A stretch of DNA of 64,000 nucleotides from a virus. A program made the position numbers and the translations under genes. Below, piece by piece: positions 47,119 to 54,744 of the stretch; position 1 is the first letter of the stretch, and each line of letters begins with the position of its first letter. Under the pieces are notes generated by a model that made no database searches, was not told the origin of the DNA, and was given only the letters and a program-made list of their open reading frames with translations. The stretch covers positions 20,304 to 84,303 of the IMG/VR virus record IMGVR_UViG_3300032046_000014; one strand, 5' to 3'.

Positions 47119-47642
47119 ACAGCGATTACCTAAGCGTCAACAAGACAACTGGAAAACCACACTATACATACGGACAGAGCCAACAATGCCATGAACGGGA
47201 GCACGGACTGTTCTTTCATCCGAGAACGGGAGAAAAGATAGTTTGCCTAAGCGAAGCCAACATACGATATAAGACGATCTGGAAGCCAAAAGCGGAACGC
47301 ATGATCGTCAACGGTGACACGGTGATCAAGGTTCCAAGCACCGACAAGGTCAACGGCACAATACCGCAAACAGCTTATCACCGAATAGTAAACGCGATAA
47401 CGGAAACACCAGTCAAGGTATGTAAGACGGGAGACGGTCACACGTTCCTAGAGAATCCCGCAGCATGGCAGCTTAAAGCGGTCAACACTAAGAAGCACTT
47501 TTACGGAGAACGCAAGCATGGATACGCAAGCAAGGCAATAATCGAGGCACACCAACAACCAAGATGGAGACCGCCAGAAAAAGAAGCACCTCATAAGCTG
47601 AGGATAAGCAGCAGCGGTAAACTCAAGCTCTGCAGAATCTAA
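47115..47642 (+). CDS. Hypothetical protein
   Basis: A 175-residue basic protein from ATG 47115, coupled to the micropeptide; a GTG at 47106 is less likely. It contains QQCHEREHGLFFHPRTGEKI and a Lys/Arg-rich C-terminus (KAIIEAHQQPRWRPPEKEAP). Cysteines and histidines near residue 25 could bind metal. No family recognised. Confidence 0.55.
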   Translation: MNSDYLSVNKTTGKPHYTYGQSQQCHEREHGLFFHPRTGEKIVCLSEANIRYKTIWKPKAERMIVNGDTVIKVPSTDKVNGTIPQTAYHRIVNAITETPVKVCKTGDGHTFLENPAAWQLKAVNTKKHFYGERKHGYASKAIIEAHQQPRWRPPEKEAPHKLRISSSGKLKLCRI

Positions 47643-47644
47643 GC

Positions 47645-47985
47645 GCAGAGTTGGCAAGCGGAACCTAAAAGGTTCATTCCGCAAGCCTCGAGCACTGGGA
47701 ACCTTTGAGAAGCCTAAGTTTCCCTTGGCGAGAAAATCCGCTGAGAAGCCATAGCTTTTCAATCCTAGTTATTCCCTTCGGAGAATAGCTACATACGCAA
47801 GCTCTTTGCGTACGACGGACTGACCCGTAGTGGAATGAAAGTCCGAATCCACGAAATTTTAGTAGTGGATCAAAAAGGGAGAAAATAATAAAGCCCAAGC
47901 CCATGGGCACACATCCAATTAATGACAAAGTTTTCATTAATCCGCAAAGCTCGACAACTTTGCGCTAAGGTGAAAACTTAAACAA
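47645..47985 (+). ncRNA. Hairpin-chain structured RNA region
   Basis: No frame fits. Consecutive hairpins are visible: GCGGAACC/GGTT plus TTCCGC (47660-47683), TAGTTATTC/GAATAGCTA around TTCG (47767-47790), TACGCAAG/TTTGCGTA (47795-47813), TCCAC/GTGGA (47847-47869), GCCCA/TGGGC (47893-47908), TTAATGA/TCATTAA (47917-47941) and GCAAAG/CTTTGC (47944-47965). They follow each other with few unpaired bases, like an ornate RNA or a heavily structured spacer. Confidence 0.5.
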
Positions 47986-47997
47986 AGATATTATACG
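47985..47997 (+). promoter_or_regulatory. TATA promoter of leader-controlled gene
   Basis: AAAGATATTATACG fits an archaeal TATA box. A start near 48015 would give the about 110-base leader described at 48036-48129. Confidence 0.45.
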
Positions 47998-48035
47998 ATG
48001 AGGTCGCCAGTAGCGCGGCGACTGAGCTAAGCTCC

Positions 48036-48129
48036 TAACATTCTTTTTTCTATTCTCCCTAGCAAGGGATTGACAATGACCGTGAAACTCGGTCGAAAAT
48101 AGAAAAGGATGGTGATATAAAGAATGTTA
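48036..48129 (+). promoter_or_regulatory. Structured leader hiding a start codon (riboswitch-like)
   Basis: TAACATTCTTT (48036-48046) is the exact complement of AAAGAATGTTA (48119-48129), which contains ATG 48124. Next inside, TTTTCTATT (48046-48054) pairs with AATAGAAAA (48098-48106), and GACCG/CGGTC (48078-48094) forms the apical hairpin. The ribosome site GGTGAT (48111-48116) is left in a bulge. This nested fold would block initiation until opened by ligand, protein or temperature. Confidence 0.6.
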
Positions 48130-48228
48130 AGCGGAAACCAAGCTCGAAAACTTCGCCTTAGAATACTCGGCGAAGACCAGTACAAGATCCTCATGCAACT
48201 GCATGGACGGAAGGTGAAGACGCAATGA
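48124..48228 (+). CDS. Small basic protein under leader control
   Basis: A 34-residue basic protein (MLSGNQARKLRLRILGEDQY...). GGTGAT lies eight bases before ATG 48124; the ATG itself lies in a stem of the leader. Its TGA overlaps ATG 48225 (ATGA). Possibly a leader peptide or small regulator. Confidence 0.5.
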   Translation: MLSGNQARKLRLRILGEDQYKILMQLHGRKVKTQ

Positions 48229-48467
48229 GAATACCAGTAGGCAATAGTTGTTCATGGCTTCCAGCTGAAGCGCTCGCAAAGATCACGAAGCTGCAGCTGT
48301 ACCGTGAAAGATGCATGAACTGGAACGTCAAAGCCTTCATGCCTAAGCAGGAAGCGGCGTTGGTAAGAGTTCCTATGACAGCGAAGCCACAGGAAACATT
48401 AGCGAGCCTGTTTGAACGATTGCAGATTCTCACAGACAAGATGGATGAAGGGCTGCAAAAATGTTGA
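48225..48467 (+). CDS. Small hypothetical protein
   Basis: An 80-residue, basic and helical protein (MRIPVGNSCSWLPAEALAKI...), coupled to the upstream 34-residue gene and overlapping the next by seven bases. No motif recognised. Confidence 0.5.
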   Translation: MRIPVGNSCSWLPAEALAKITKLQLYRERCMNWNVKAFMPKQEAALVRVPMTAKPQETLASLFERLQILTDKMDEGLQKC

Positions 48468-48868
48468 ATGCAAACCAAGAACTTGCTCGGAACATAGCGC
48501 ACTTACAGGAAGTCTACAATAGCGATTGCGCTTTCTGCAATCGGTACGGTGACTGCCACCCATGTCCCGACCCGGATCTCCTGCAGAAACGAGCCGACGA
48601 ATGGGCAGCAGAATATGTCCTCACCGACATCGTACCATTACTGTTGAAGCAAATCCAAGAGCTCCAGTTTAAAGCTGGCCTCACAGGCAAGACCAAGCTA
48701 GTGCATGTCACAGTGTACATGGATGAAGAAGGCAACATAGTTCTCGGCGGCTACGGATGGCAAGAATTCTACAACTATGAACAGGTTCAGACTCAACGCT
48801 GGCGAGATCTTGAAGCTGAACGGATAAGACGTGCAGTCGAACCCTTGCCAATGCTGGTCGGACCCTAA
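48461..48868 (+). CDS. Zinc-cluster hypothetical protein
   Basis: A 135-residue protein. CAFCNRYGDCHPCPDPDLL near residue 23 has four close cysteines plus a histidine. A helical middle and a beta part (HVTVYMDEEGNIVLGGYGWQ) follow. It ends the transcript controlled by the leader at 48036. Confidence 0.55.
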   Translation: MLNANQELARNIAHLQEVYNSDCAFCNRYGDCHPCPDPDLLQKRADEWAAEYVLTDIVPLLLKQIQELQFKAGLTGKTKLVHVTVYMDEEGNIVLGGYGWQEFYNYEQVQTQRWRDLEAERIRRAVEPLPMLVGP

Positions 48869-48882
48869 CCCTTCCTTTTGTG

Positions 48883-48923
48883 GACCGTAAGTTGAGCAGC
48901 CTCCACGACGGCGCGGTCTGGAA
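48883..48923 (+). promoter_or_regulatory. RNA motif II, copy A
   Basis: GACCG (48883-48887) pairs with CGGTC (48914-48918); inside are TAAGTTGAGCA, a hairpin GCC-TCCACGAC-GGC, and after the stem TGGAA. Copy B at 49845-49884 has the same loops but a different outer stem, which indicates selection for pairing. Confidence 0.5.
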
Positions 48924-48987
48924 CAGGATTATTCACCTGTACTAAGTGCTCAGCAGATTACCTGCAGGTGCAGGAGGTGAAACAAAG

Positions 48988-49821
48988 ATGATGAAAAAGC
49001 AAGTTGCGATACTTCTGGTTGCTGCATTGGCAACTGTACTTGTAGCTTCAGCCATAGTCAGCGCATGTGATCCTCCCAGATGTCCACCGGGTCCTCAAGG
49101 ACCAATTGGACCAGCAGGTCCTAAAGGTGACAAAGGAGATGTAGGAGCAACTGGCCCAACAGGACCTCAAGGTGCAACAGGAGCAACAGGACCAGAAGGT
49201 GCAATAGGACCAATGGGTTCTCAAGGACCCAGAGGAATAAGAGGACCGCAAGGTGAAACAGGATCTCAAGGGCTAACAGGACAGGCTGGAATCAACGGAA
49301 CCGATGGAGTTAACGGAACTGACGGAGTCAACGGAACAGATGGAACTGACGGAAAAGACGGTTCCACTTGGTATAATGGAAACGGCACAGCAACTTCAGA
49401 CTTAGGCAAGGATGGAGACTACTACCTACAAACAACAAACGGTGACATCCTCTACAAGATAGAAGGAACTTGGACTTTCCTGATGAACATCAAAGGCTCC
49501 GATGGAAGCAATGGACTCAACGGACTCGATGGACTCAACGGACAAGACGGCATCGATGGGAAAGACGGAATTGATGGTCTCAATGGAACAGATGGAGAGG
49601 ATGGTAAAGATGGACTTGACGGTCTTAACGGACAAGATGGACTCGATGGAGAAGATGGATTCAACGGACAAGACGGCAATGATGGAACAGACGGAATGTC
49701 TGCACAATCTTCAAGCGGATGCGATTGCAAACTATTGATTCTAATGCTCTTCCTGACCATGATAGCAATCTGGATAATCGCAATCAAAATGCTAAGGTGC
49801 AAGTGCAAGCAGCCCAACTAA
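48988..49821 (+). CDS. Collagen-like membrane protein
   Basis: A 277-residue protein after GGAGGTGAAAC. Signal or N-terminal TM segment at residues 5-25 with a Cys after it (VSACDPP). Then Gly-X-Y triplets at about 35-100 (GPIGPAGPKGDKGDVGATG), then GTDGVN repeats; a small non-collagen unit at about 130-165 (TWYNGNGT...DYYLQTTNGDILY) known from phage collagen-like proteins; a second Gly-rich tract with NG-x-DG repeats; and a C-terminal TM helix (LLILMLFLTMIAIWIIAI) with a basic Cys-rich tail. Probably a surface-exposed trimer. Confidence 0.75.
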   Translation: MMKKQVAILLVAALATVLVASAIVSACDPPRCPPGPQGPIGPAGPKGDKGDVGATGPTGPQGATGATGPEGAIGPMGSQGPRGIRGPQGETGSQGLTGQAGINGTDGVNGTDGVNGTDGTDGKDGSTWYNGNGTATSDLGKDGDYYLQTTNGDILYKIEGTWTFLMNIKGSDGSNGLNGLDGLNGQDGIDGKDGIDGLNGTDGEDGKDGLDGLNGQDGLDGEDGFNGQDGNDGTDGMSAQSSSGCDCKLLILMLFLTMIAIWIIAIKMLRCKCKQPN

Positions 49822-49844
49822 AACCAACAGACTCTTTCTTTGTG

Positions 49845-49884
49845 AGTTGCAAGCTGAGACGCCTCCACGTGGCGCAACTTGGAA
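49845..49884 (+). promoter_or_regulatory. RNA motif II, copy B
   Basis: AGTTGC (49845-49850) pairs with GCAACT (49874-49879); inside are AAGCTGAGA, a hairpin CGCC-TCCACGT-GGCG, and then TGGAA. Unpaired bases match copy A at 48883; the outer stem differs by paired changes. It lies upstream of the gene at 49929. Confidence 0.5.
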
Positions 49885-49928
49885 TACGCGAAGAGCTCAG
49901 CAAAACGATTGGAGTGTGAAAAAAGAAA

Positions 49929-50105
49929 ATGACTGTAGTATTCTTGGTGCAACGACTGGTCCACGGCAGATGGCAAAGCATCGGAGCTGTCTTCTGCAGG
50001 TACGACCGCAAGGCAGCACTACACCGCGCGCATGAAAACCCAATCATGCATGAACTACTGGCTGGCCACTGTGAAGACGTAGAGTTTTTGAGGTGGCTAC
50101 TGTGA
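49929..50105 (+). CDS. Small hypothetical protein
   Basis: A 58-residue protein (MTVVFLVQRLVHGRWQSIGA...) nine bases after GGAGTGTGAAA, a leader seen before four right-arm genes. Its TGA overlaps GTG 50102. No motif recognised. Confidence 0.5.
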   Translation: MTVVFLVQRLVHGRWQSIGAVFCRYDRKAALHRAHENPIMHELLAGHCEDVEFLRWLL

Positions 50106-50287
50106 AGACACTGAAGATCCCGACGCTTGTGAAGATCATGGGCGGCTGGGTTATGATCCAGCTCGGCAGCTTCCAATGGTGCAGCATAGGCGATCCACTC
50201 GGCGGAATCCTAGCCGTGACAGTCGGTCTCTCCCTGTTTCTTTGGGGACTATCAAACATAACCAACAATTGTGAGGTGATAGAATGA
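50102..50287 (+). CDS. Small membrane protein
   Basis: A 61-residue protein from GTG 50102 (AGGTG five bases upstream; overlap GTGA). It has two hydrophobic stretches (VKIMGGWVMIQLGSFQW and GGILAVTVGLSLFLWGLSNI). Probably membrane-inserted. Overlaps the next gene by four bases. Confidence 0.5.
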   Translation: MKTLKIPTLVKIMGGWVMIQLGSFQWCSIGDPLGGILAVTVGLSLFLWGLSNITNNCEVIE

Positions 50288-50640
50288 CAAGTATAACCGT
50301 AGAGGTTAAGGAAGAAGTCTGGCATGATCCCATCGAAGACGCGGAACTCGTGATACTGAGATTCAAGAATCCAGAAGAGCTAATGATGGCAGCGCATGAA
50401 GGCGTCACCGACATCGGCCTCTGGAAGAAGAAGGCCGGGATCGCGGTGCCGCTCCACGTGCAGAACCTCGTGGAATACCTGATGCAAAGACGCGAGATCA
50501 TAACTGCAAAAGCAGTCACAAATCTTCTCTGCCATTCACTGACAGTCCTACCGATCCTGGAAGGCATACAAGAAGCTCTCGACCTCGAATACTGTGAAGC
50601 GGAAGACAAGCTGCACCTGCAAGGAGGCGAACAAGTATGA
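50284..50640 (+). CDS. Hypothetical helical protein
   Basis: A 118-residue acidic protein, mainly helical after an N-terminal strand. No motif. GAGGTGATAG precedes ATG 50284; both ends overlap neighbours, showing a tight operon 49929-50753. Confidence 0.5.
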   Translation: MTSITVEVKEEVWHDPIEDAELVILRFKNPEELMMAAHEGVTDIGLWKKKAGIAVPLHVQNLVEYLMQRREIITAKAVTNLLCHSLTVLPILEGIQEALDLEYCEAEDKLHLQGGEQV

Positions 50641-50753
50641 AGCCGGAACTCACAGAACTCAGCCGCATAATCTGCAAACCCTGCAAAGCCTCGGACTACG
50701 AAGACTGCGCTCACTGCAGAATCCACGTACTCGTCAACAAGCTAGACTGCTGA
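50637..50753 (+). CDS. Tiny zinc protein
   Basis: A 38-residue protein with CKPC (residues 13-16) and CAHC (24-27). ATG 50637 overlaps the preceding stop. One of at least a dozen such miniature CxxC proteins in the window. Confidence 0.5.
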   Translation: MKPELTELSRIICKPCKASDYEDCAHCRIHVLVNKLDC

Positions 50754-50786
50754 GAGCAAGAAGCCGGCCGTTCAAAGGTCGGCAAT

Positions 50787-50848
50787 CCAAGCGTAATCGC
50801 TTGGCAGCAGGAAACCGCTGAGCCCAAATTGAAGGGCTGAAAAAGAGG
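50787..50848 (+). promoter_or_regulatory. RNA motif I, copy 1 (three hairpins plus GAAAAAGAG)
   Basis: P1 CCAAGCG-TAAT-CGCTTGG (50787-50804), P2 CAGC-AGGAAACC-GCTG (50805-50820), P3 AGCCC-AAATTGAA-GGGCT (50821-50838), then GAAAAAGAGG. Copy 2 at 57551-57611 keeps the layout with compensatory changes in P3 and a G:U in P1. It is the leader region of the gene at 50878. Confidence 0.55.
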
Positions 50849-50877
50849 CCAATGATCTTTTGGAGTGTGAAAGAAAG

Positions 50878-51000
50878 ATGGAAAAGAAATCTACACGTTT
50901 GTGCGACCAGATACAAATGGTCAAGTCGTACACCATCAAAGAACCAGACGGCGGCAAAACAGTCGTCTATGTTAGTAGTCAACCGTGGAGAGAGAGGTGA
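50878..51000 (+). CDS. Small protein ahead of AAA ATPase
   Basis: A 40-residue protein (MEKKSTRLCDQIQMVKSYTI...) after a GGAGTGTGAAAG leader and RNA motif I. Its end contains the AGGTGA ribosome site of the AAA ATPase. No motif. Confidence 0.45.
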   Translation: MEKKSTRLCDQIQMVKSYTIKEPDGGKTVVYVSSQPWRER

Positions 51001-51007
51001 GTGAAAG

Positions 51008-52675
51008 TTGACATGGCTAGATAAGTCAATCATAGAACGGCTCTGCCAAAGAAGCTGCGGCTTCATCTTCCAGACAGAAGACAAAGTGCGAATTGAACAG
51101 CTGATCAACTCGGCAAGACAATGCAACCTAAGCAAAGCCTTCAAGGCAAACTACGCAAGCATCCTCGAATACAATATCCTCCGCAGAGAACTTAAAGAAC
51201 TCAAGCCGACCAGCGAAACCATACTCGCGCCGGAACCTGGCAAGTCATACTTGCAGATCATAGACGAACGACTACACCAAACAGCCTCGCGTACAGACCA
51301 GCCGCAAGGCGCTCTCGTCATAATCCACTGGGTCCTAACCAAAGCCCACGCTGACAACATAGCGGACATGCTTGCCAGCTGGAGCCAAGACAAGACAATG
51401 TACAAGACCACGAGCACAGTATTCGTGTTCACGAGCGACGAAGGATTATTCAGCGAAACAGTCAGACGCCTATGCTACACAACTGAGATCGAGCCAGGCT
51501 CAGACGCAGAGTACCGGGACGTTCTCGATACACTTGCAGCTAAGATGAAGCCAGCCTTGAAGCTCAACGTCACAGAACAGTTTGTGCAAGCGCCAAGAGG
51601 ATTAACATTGCATCAGACGGAAACAGCAGCCTTGAAAGGAATCTACACGAACCCGGAAAGGCAGTTGTCACTGCCGCCGTTCACTGACCTCAAGATACAG
51701 ATACTGCGTTCAAGCGGCCTAGAATTCATAACGCCGAGCTTCGGCTATGAAGCAATAGGCGGCTTCGAAAGTATCAAGCAAGAATTCGCTGACTTCGTAG
51801 TGGCGCCATTGCAAGACCCGGCGAAAGCATTGTACTATGGCCTCGGCAGCCCAAGAGGAATCATCGAGTATGGACCTCCAGGCGTCGGCAAAACAGTGTT
51901 CGCCATAGCCACAGCCAAGGCGTTAGAACTGCCAATGGTAAAGCTTACACCTGCAGACCTGTACCGCAGCCTCGTAGGCGAATCAGAATCCCGAGTGAAA
52001 CACTTGACGGAACTCATTGAAAGCCTCTCGCCAATCGTAGTGTTCATAGACGAAGTAGACCAGCTGTTCATCGCAAGAAACCAAGTTATGATGACGGACT
52101 CAGGAGTCAACAGACGCATACTCAACGGCTTGCTTGACTGGCTAGGCCAACCAAGCAGACGAAGCTTCGTTATCGGAGCAACCAACTGCATAGAACAGAT
52201 GGACGAAGCAGCAACCCGGGCAGGAAGGTTCGACGAGATCCTCTTCATCCCGTACCCGAACCGCAAAGCCAGAGAAGACATCTTCAAGATACAATGCACT
52301 ATGACGCACAAGATACCGGTAGCCAAAGAACTCAGCTACAAAGAGCTCGCAGCAGAAAGCCAGTTGCTAAGCGGCGCAGAAATTGAGAAGTGGTGCATAC
52401 TCGCATCACGAGCAGCAATGCGTCACGGCGACAAATACGTCACTCAAGACCACTTCAAAGACACGGTAAGCCAGATAGTTATTGACCCGAAGAAACGCTG
52501 GGATGATCTGCAGGTGCAGGTGAAACGTCTTAGGACGATGAGCAACGTGAACGTACCCTTGTTGGAAGAGAGCCTGCAAGAATTCTATGATTCAGAGAAA
52601 GAAGTAGGCGATGAAAGAACAAGTAGTTTCCTGAAGATAATAGGTGAAAATGGAACGGAGGGAACAGCACTATGA
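51008..52675 (+). CDS. AAA+ ATPase, Ycf46/CDC48-like
   Basis: A 555-residue protein from TTG 51008, after AGGTGAGTGAAAG. The first 240 residues are a distinct alpha/beta domain (ALVIIHWVLTKAHADNIADM, VFVFTSDEGLF), as in Ycf46-type proteins. The AAA core has GPPGVGKT near residue 288, VVFIDEVDQLF near 345 (Walker B), IGATNCIE (sensor 1) and ATRAGRFDE (arginine fingers), then a helical lid. It heads a three-gene module with DUF1257- and DUF2997-like partners. Probably hexameric; the substrate is unknown. Confidence 0.75.
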   Translation: MTWLDKSIIERLCQRSCGFIFQTEDKVRIEQLINSARQCNLSKAFKANYASILEYNILRRELKELKPTSETILAPEPGKSYLQIIDERLHQTASRTDQPQGALVIIHWVLTKAHADNIADMLASWSQDKTMYKTTSTVFVFTSDEGLFSETVRRLCYTTEIEPGSDAEYRDVLDTLAAKMKPALKLNVTEQFVQAPRGLTLHQTETAALKGIYTNPERQLSLPPFTDLKIQILRSSGLEFITPSFGYEAIGGFESIKQEFADFVVAPLQDPAKALYYGLGSPRGIIEYGPPGVGKTVFAIATAKALELPMVKLTPADLYRSLVGESESRVKHLTELIESLSPIVVFIDEVDQLFIARNQVMMTDSGVNRRILNGLLDWLGQPSRRSFVIGATNCIEQMDEAATRAGRFDEILFIPYPNRKAREDIFKIQCTMTHKIPVAKELSYKELAAESQLLSGAEIEKWCILASRAAMRHGDKYVTQDHFKDTVSQIVIDPKKRWDDLQVQVKRLRTMSNVNVPLLEESLQEFYDSEKEVGDERTSSFLKIIGENGTEGTAL

Positions 52676-53067
52676 GTCACACAACAGTCTACCTAACCAA
52701 ACTCGGCAACCTTAACCCGCAAATGCTCAAGGCAGCAGTTGAATACTTCGCCAAGATGCTTGGAGCCACCGTCTTCCATGGCACGATCCACAATGAATAC
52801 GATGACGAGACCAGACAGATAATCGTCGGATTCAAAACCGACGACCTGCCCCATGGCATAGGCTTCAACTTGGACCACGCCGGCAACCTCGTAATCGTCG
52901 GCGACCCATACGACCAAGCGGAAGCATACCAAAAATTCATTGACATGGCCACCAGCGGCCAGATCACCAACGCCTATCAGATCGCAATGAACGCGCAAGA
53001 GAACAATGAAACAGTAGATTCAAGAGTCGAAGGCGACAGCATCATAATGGAAGTGAACCCACAATGA
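52672..53067 (+). CDS. DUF1257 (Ycf35-like) protein
   Basis: A 131-residue protein starting MSHTTVYLTKLGNLNPQMLK, the DUF1257 start (MSHxTxIxTxIxDxxxL), with later IIVGFKTDDLPHGIGFNLDH and a C-terminal tail. In other genomes DUF1257 genes are next to Ycf46-like AAA and DUF2997 genes, as here. Overlaps the AAA gene by four bases. Biochemical role unknown. Confidence 0.65.
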   Translation: MSHTTVYLTKLGNLNPQMLKAAVEYFAKMLGATVFHGTIHNEYDDETRQIIVGFKTDDLPHGIGFNLDHAGNLVIVGDPYDQAEAYQKFIDMATSGQITNAYQIAMNAQENNETVDSRVEGDSIIMEVNPQ

Positions 53068-53246
53068 AAACCACAATAGTTCTCACGAAGGACGGAAAGA
53101 TCCATACGGACGCTGAAGGCTTCAACGGACCACAATGCATGATAGAGATCCAGAAGTTGCTCGCCGGTTTGGTCACGCAAGAAGTAGACACGAAACGGAA
53201 GAATGAGTATTATGCAAACGAAACAGAAGCTTCAACTGGTGCTTAG
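53064..53246 (+). CDS. DUF2997-like small protein
   Basis: A 60-residue protein. IVLTKDGKIHTDAEGFNGPQ, then C-x3-I-x-LL-x-GL, matches the DUF2997 pattern (G-x-I-x2-E/D-x2-GF-x-G-x2-C). It is the third member of the AAA module and overlaps DUF1257 by four bases. Function unknown, probably a cofactor of the ATPase complex. Confidence 0.6.
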   Translation: MKTTIVLTKDGKIHTDAEGFNGPQCMIEIQKLLAGLVTQEVDTKRKNEYYANETEASTGA

Positions 53247-53358
53247 AAGCAACGCGATAGTTCCTGTTGGTTACATCGATGACCAAGAGGAACACCGCGT
53301 AGACGAGCTCCTAAAGAACATAGAAGTCACAGGCAAAACACAAGTGCCTTGTGGCTAA
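53203..53358 (+). CDS. Small hypothetical protein
   Basis: A 51-residue protein (ATG 53203; 53212 possible) overlapping the DUF2997 gene by 44 bases in another frame. GYIDDQEEHRVDELLKNIEV suggests one helix. The long overlap makes it less certain. Confidence 0.4.
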   Translation: MSIMQTKQKLQLVLRSNAIVPVGYIDDQEEHRVDELLKNIEVTGKTQVPCG

Positions 53359-53381
53359 AACAGGTATGGAGTGTGAAAAGA

Positions 53382-54521
53382 ATGACAGATGAACAGCCTA
53401 AACTGCCAGACATAAACGTTCCAACATTGCCCTTGCCAGTCGACAGCAACCGTGTTGACCAGTTCCTAGCACACTTGCCACCGCCAGAACACACCGAATT
53501 CGAATTACTCTGTATGAAACGGCCAGTCATGCTGCAGGGCATACTGTTCGACATGCACTTCCACGGCGACGACCTCTTGAAAACGCAGGCGCCGGGACTC
53601 GGCGAAGACGTCTTCAACCAACTGAAGAATCATCTTGAAGACCAGATGATAGTCCTAGACCGCAAGTATGCACACAGAGAAACAAGCGGAGCCGCAAGCT
53701 GGGAAGCATACGGCAGCCGCAGCAAAGAACAGGAAGACGGCACTGACAGAACTCGCAGCATAAAAATCAGAGTGTTCCCGCGCAGCTTCTATAACAAGTT
53801 AGCCAGCTTCAAAGACCGCTTGGTCACAGAGCGACTGAGCAAATGCATAATGATTGAAAGCTACAAGAGCGGCAGATACAAGGAATGCATATACATTCTG
53901 CCCTATGAAAGCGCGCCCAGCATGGTAGCGCTCATAGAGGCGGTCAACCGGGAAATCGACATGTTCAACAAGGAAGTACAAGAGTACCTCGGCAGCCAAG
54001 ACTACCAGAACGTACGCGGAGTGCTTGAACGGTTCCACATGGAACATTTAGTAGACAAGAAATCCTTTATGATTCCGCATGTTGAGTACAGACTGATCCC
54101 GCTTGCATTGAATCCGAACGTAGTCATGGACATGGTTAAAACTAAGGAAGGCACATTGAACGAGAAACTGCAGCAAGAGTATGAATCAGGAAGACAACTG
54201 CTTCAAGAGAGCTTGGAACGTCAAAGCCAAGAGCTTGTTACAGCTGCATTAGCAAAGCTGAAGAAGGAAATCGACGCCAACGTGACACAAATAGTCATGA
54301 AGATGAAGACTGACCCTGACCGTGTGAAGGCTGACTTGGACAACATCAGACGAAAGGCAGACATGATCGGGCTTGAAGCATTAGCAGACAGCGTCATCAA
54401 CCCATTGAAACTGCTCATCGACACGCCAGACAGAGTCGAAGAACTATTCGGAGTCTCAGTGCTCGGCACGTTGCCTGAAGCAGTTGACGAAAGAATCAAA
54501 GCCCTGCTCAAAAGCCTCTAA
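53382..54521 (+). CDS. Hypothetical protein with long coiled coil
   Basis: A 379-residue protein from ATG 53382, eight bases after GGAGTGTGAAAAG. An alpha/beta N-terminal half (IKIRVFPRSFYNKLASFKDR, KCIMIESYKSGRYKECIYIL) is followed by an extended helical region from about residue 265 (QQEYESGRQLLQESLERQSQ). It may work with the AAA module just upstream, but nothing shows this directly. Confidence 0.55.
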   Translation: MTDEQPKLPDINVPTLPLPVDSNRVDQFLAHLPPPEHTEFELLCMKRPVMLQGILFDMHFHGDDLLKTQAPGLGEDVFNQLKNHLEDQMIVLDRKYAHRETSGAASWEAYGSRSKEQEDGTDRTRSIKIRVFPRSFYNKLASFKDRLVTERLSKCIMIESYKSGRYKECIYILPYESAPSMVALIEAVNREIDMFNKEVQEYLGSQDYQNVRGVLERFHMEHLVDKKSFMIPHVEYRLIPLALNPNVVMDMVKTKEGTLNEKLQQEYESGRQLLQESLERQSQELVTAALAKLKKEIDANVTQIVMKMKTDPDRVKADLDNIRRKADMIGLEALADSVINPLKLLIDTPDRVEELFGVSVLGTLPEAVDERIKALLKSL

Positions 54522-54538
54522 CCTACAGGTGAAGCGAA

Positions 54539-54736
54539 GTGAACAAGAAACAGTTCAAGAAAGCGATTAGAAGCCTGCCTCTTGGAGCACAGCAGACAAT
54601 GGCAAGAGCGCTCTCAGGTGAAGAAAGTTACCTAGTGAGAGTATGCACTTGCGGTTGCAAGTACGTGAGCCGAGACTACGGCTTCCATTATGAGCCCTTG
54701 GAGAGATGCCAGAAACATCTGAGCAAAGGGAGGTGA
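54539..54736 (+). CDS. Small Cys-rich protein
   Basis: A 65-residue basic protein (GTG 54539 after ACAGGTGAAGC) with VCTCGCKYVSRDYGFHYEPL and a later Cys. Spacing (C-x-C-x-C, then H-x-C) could form a zinc site. Co-transcribed with the SWIM-like protein that follows. Confidence 0.5.
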   Translation: MNKKQFKKAIRSLPLGAQQTMARALSGEESYLVRVCTCGCKYVSRDYGFHYEPLERCQKHLSKGR

Positions 54737-54744
54737 GATAAAGA

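Noticed and set aside
49845-49884. TPP riboswitch (CTGAGA word in motif II)
   Set aside because: Only the short CTGAGA word matches; the pyrophosphate-binding half of the THI-box is missing.
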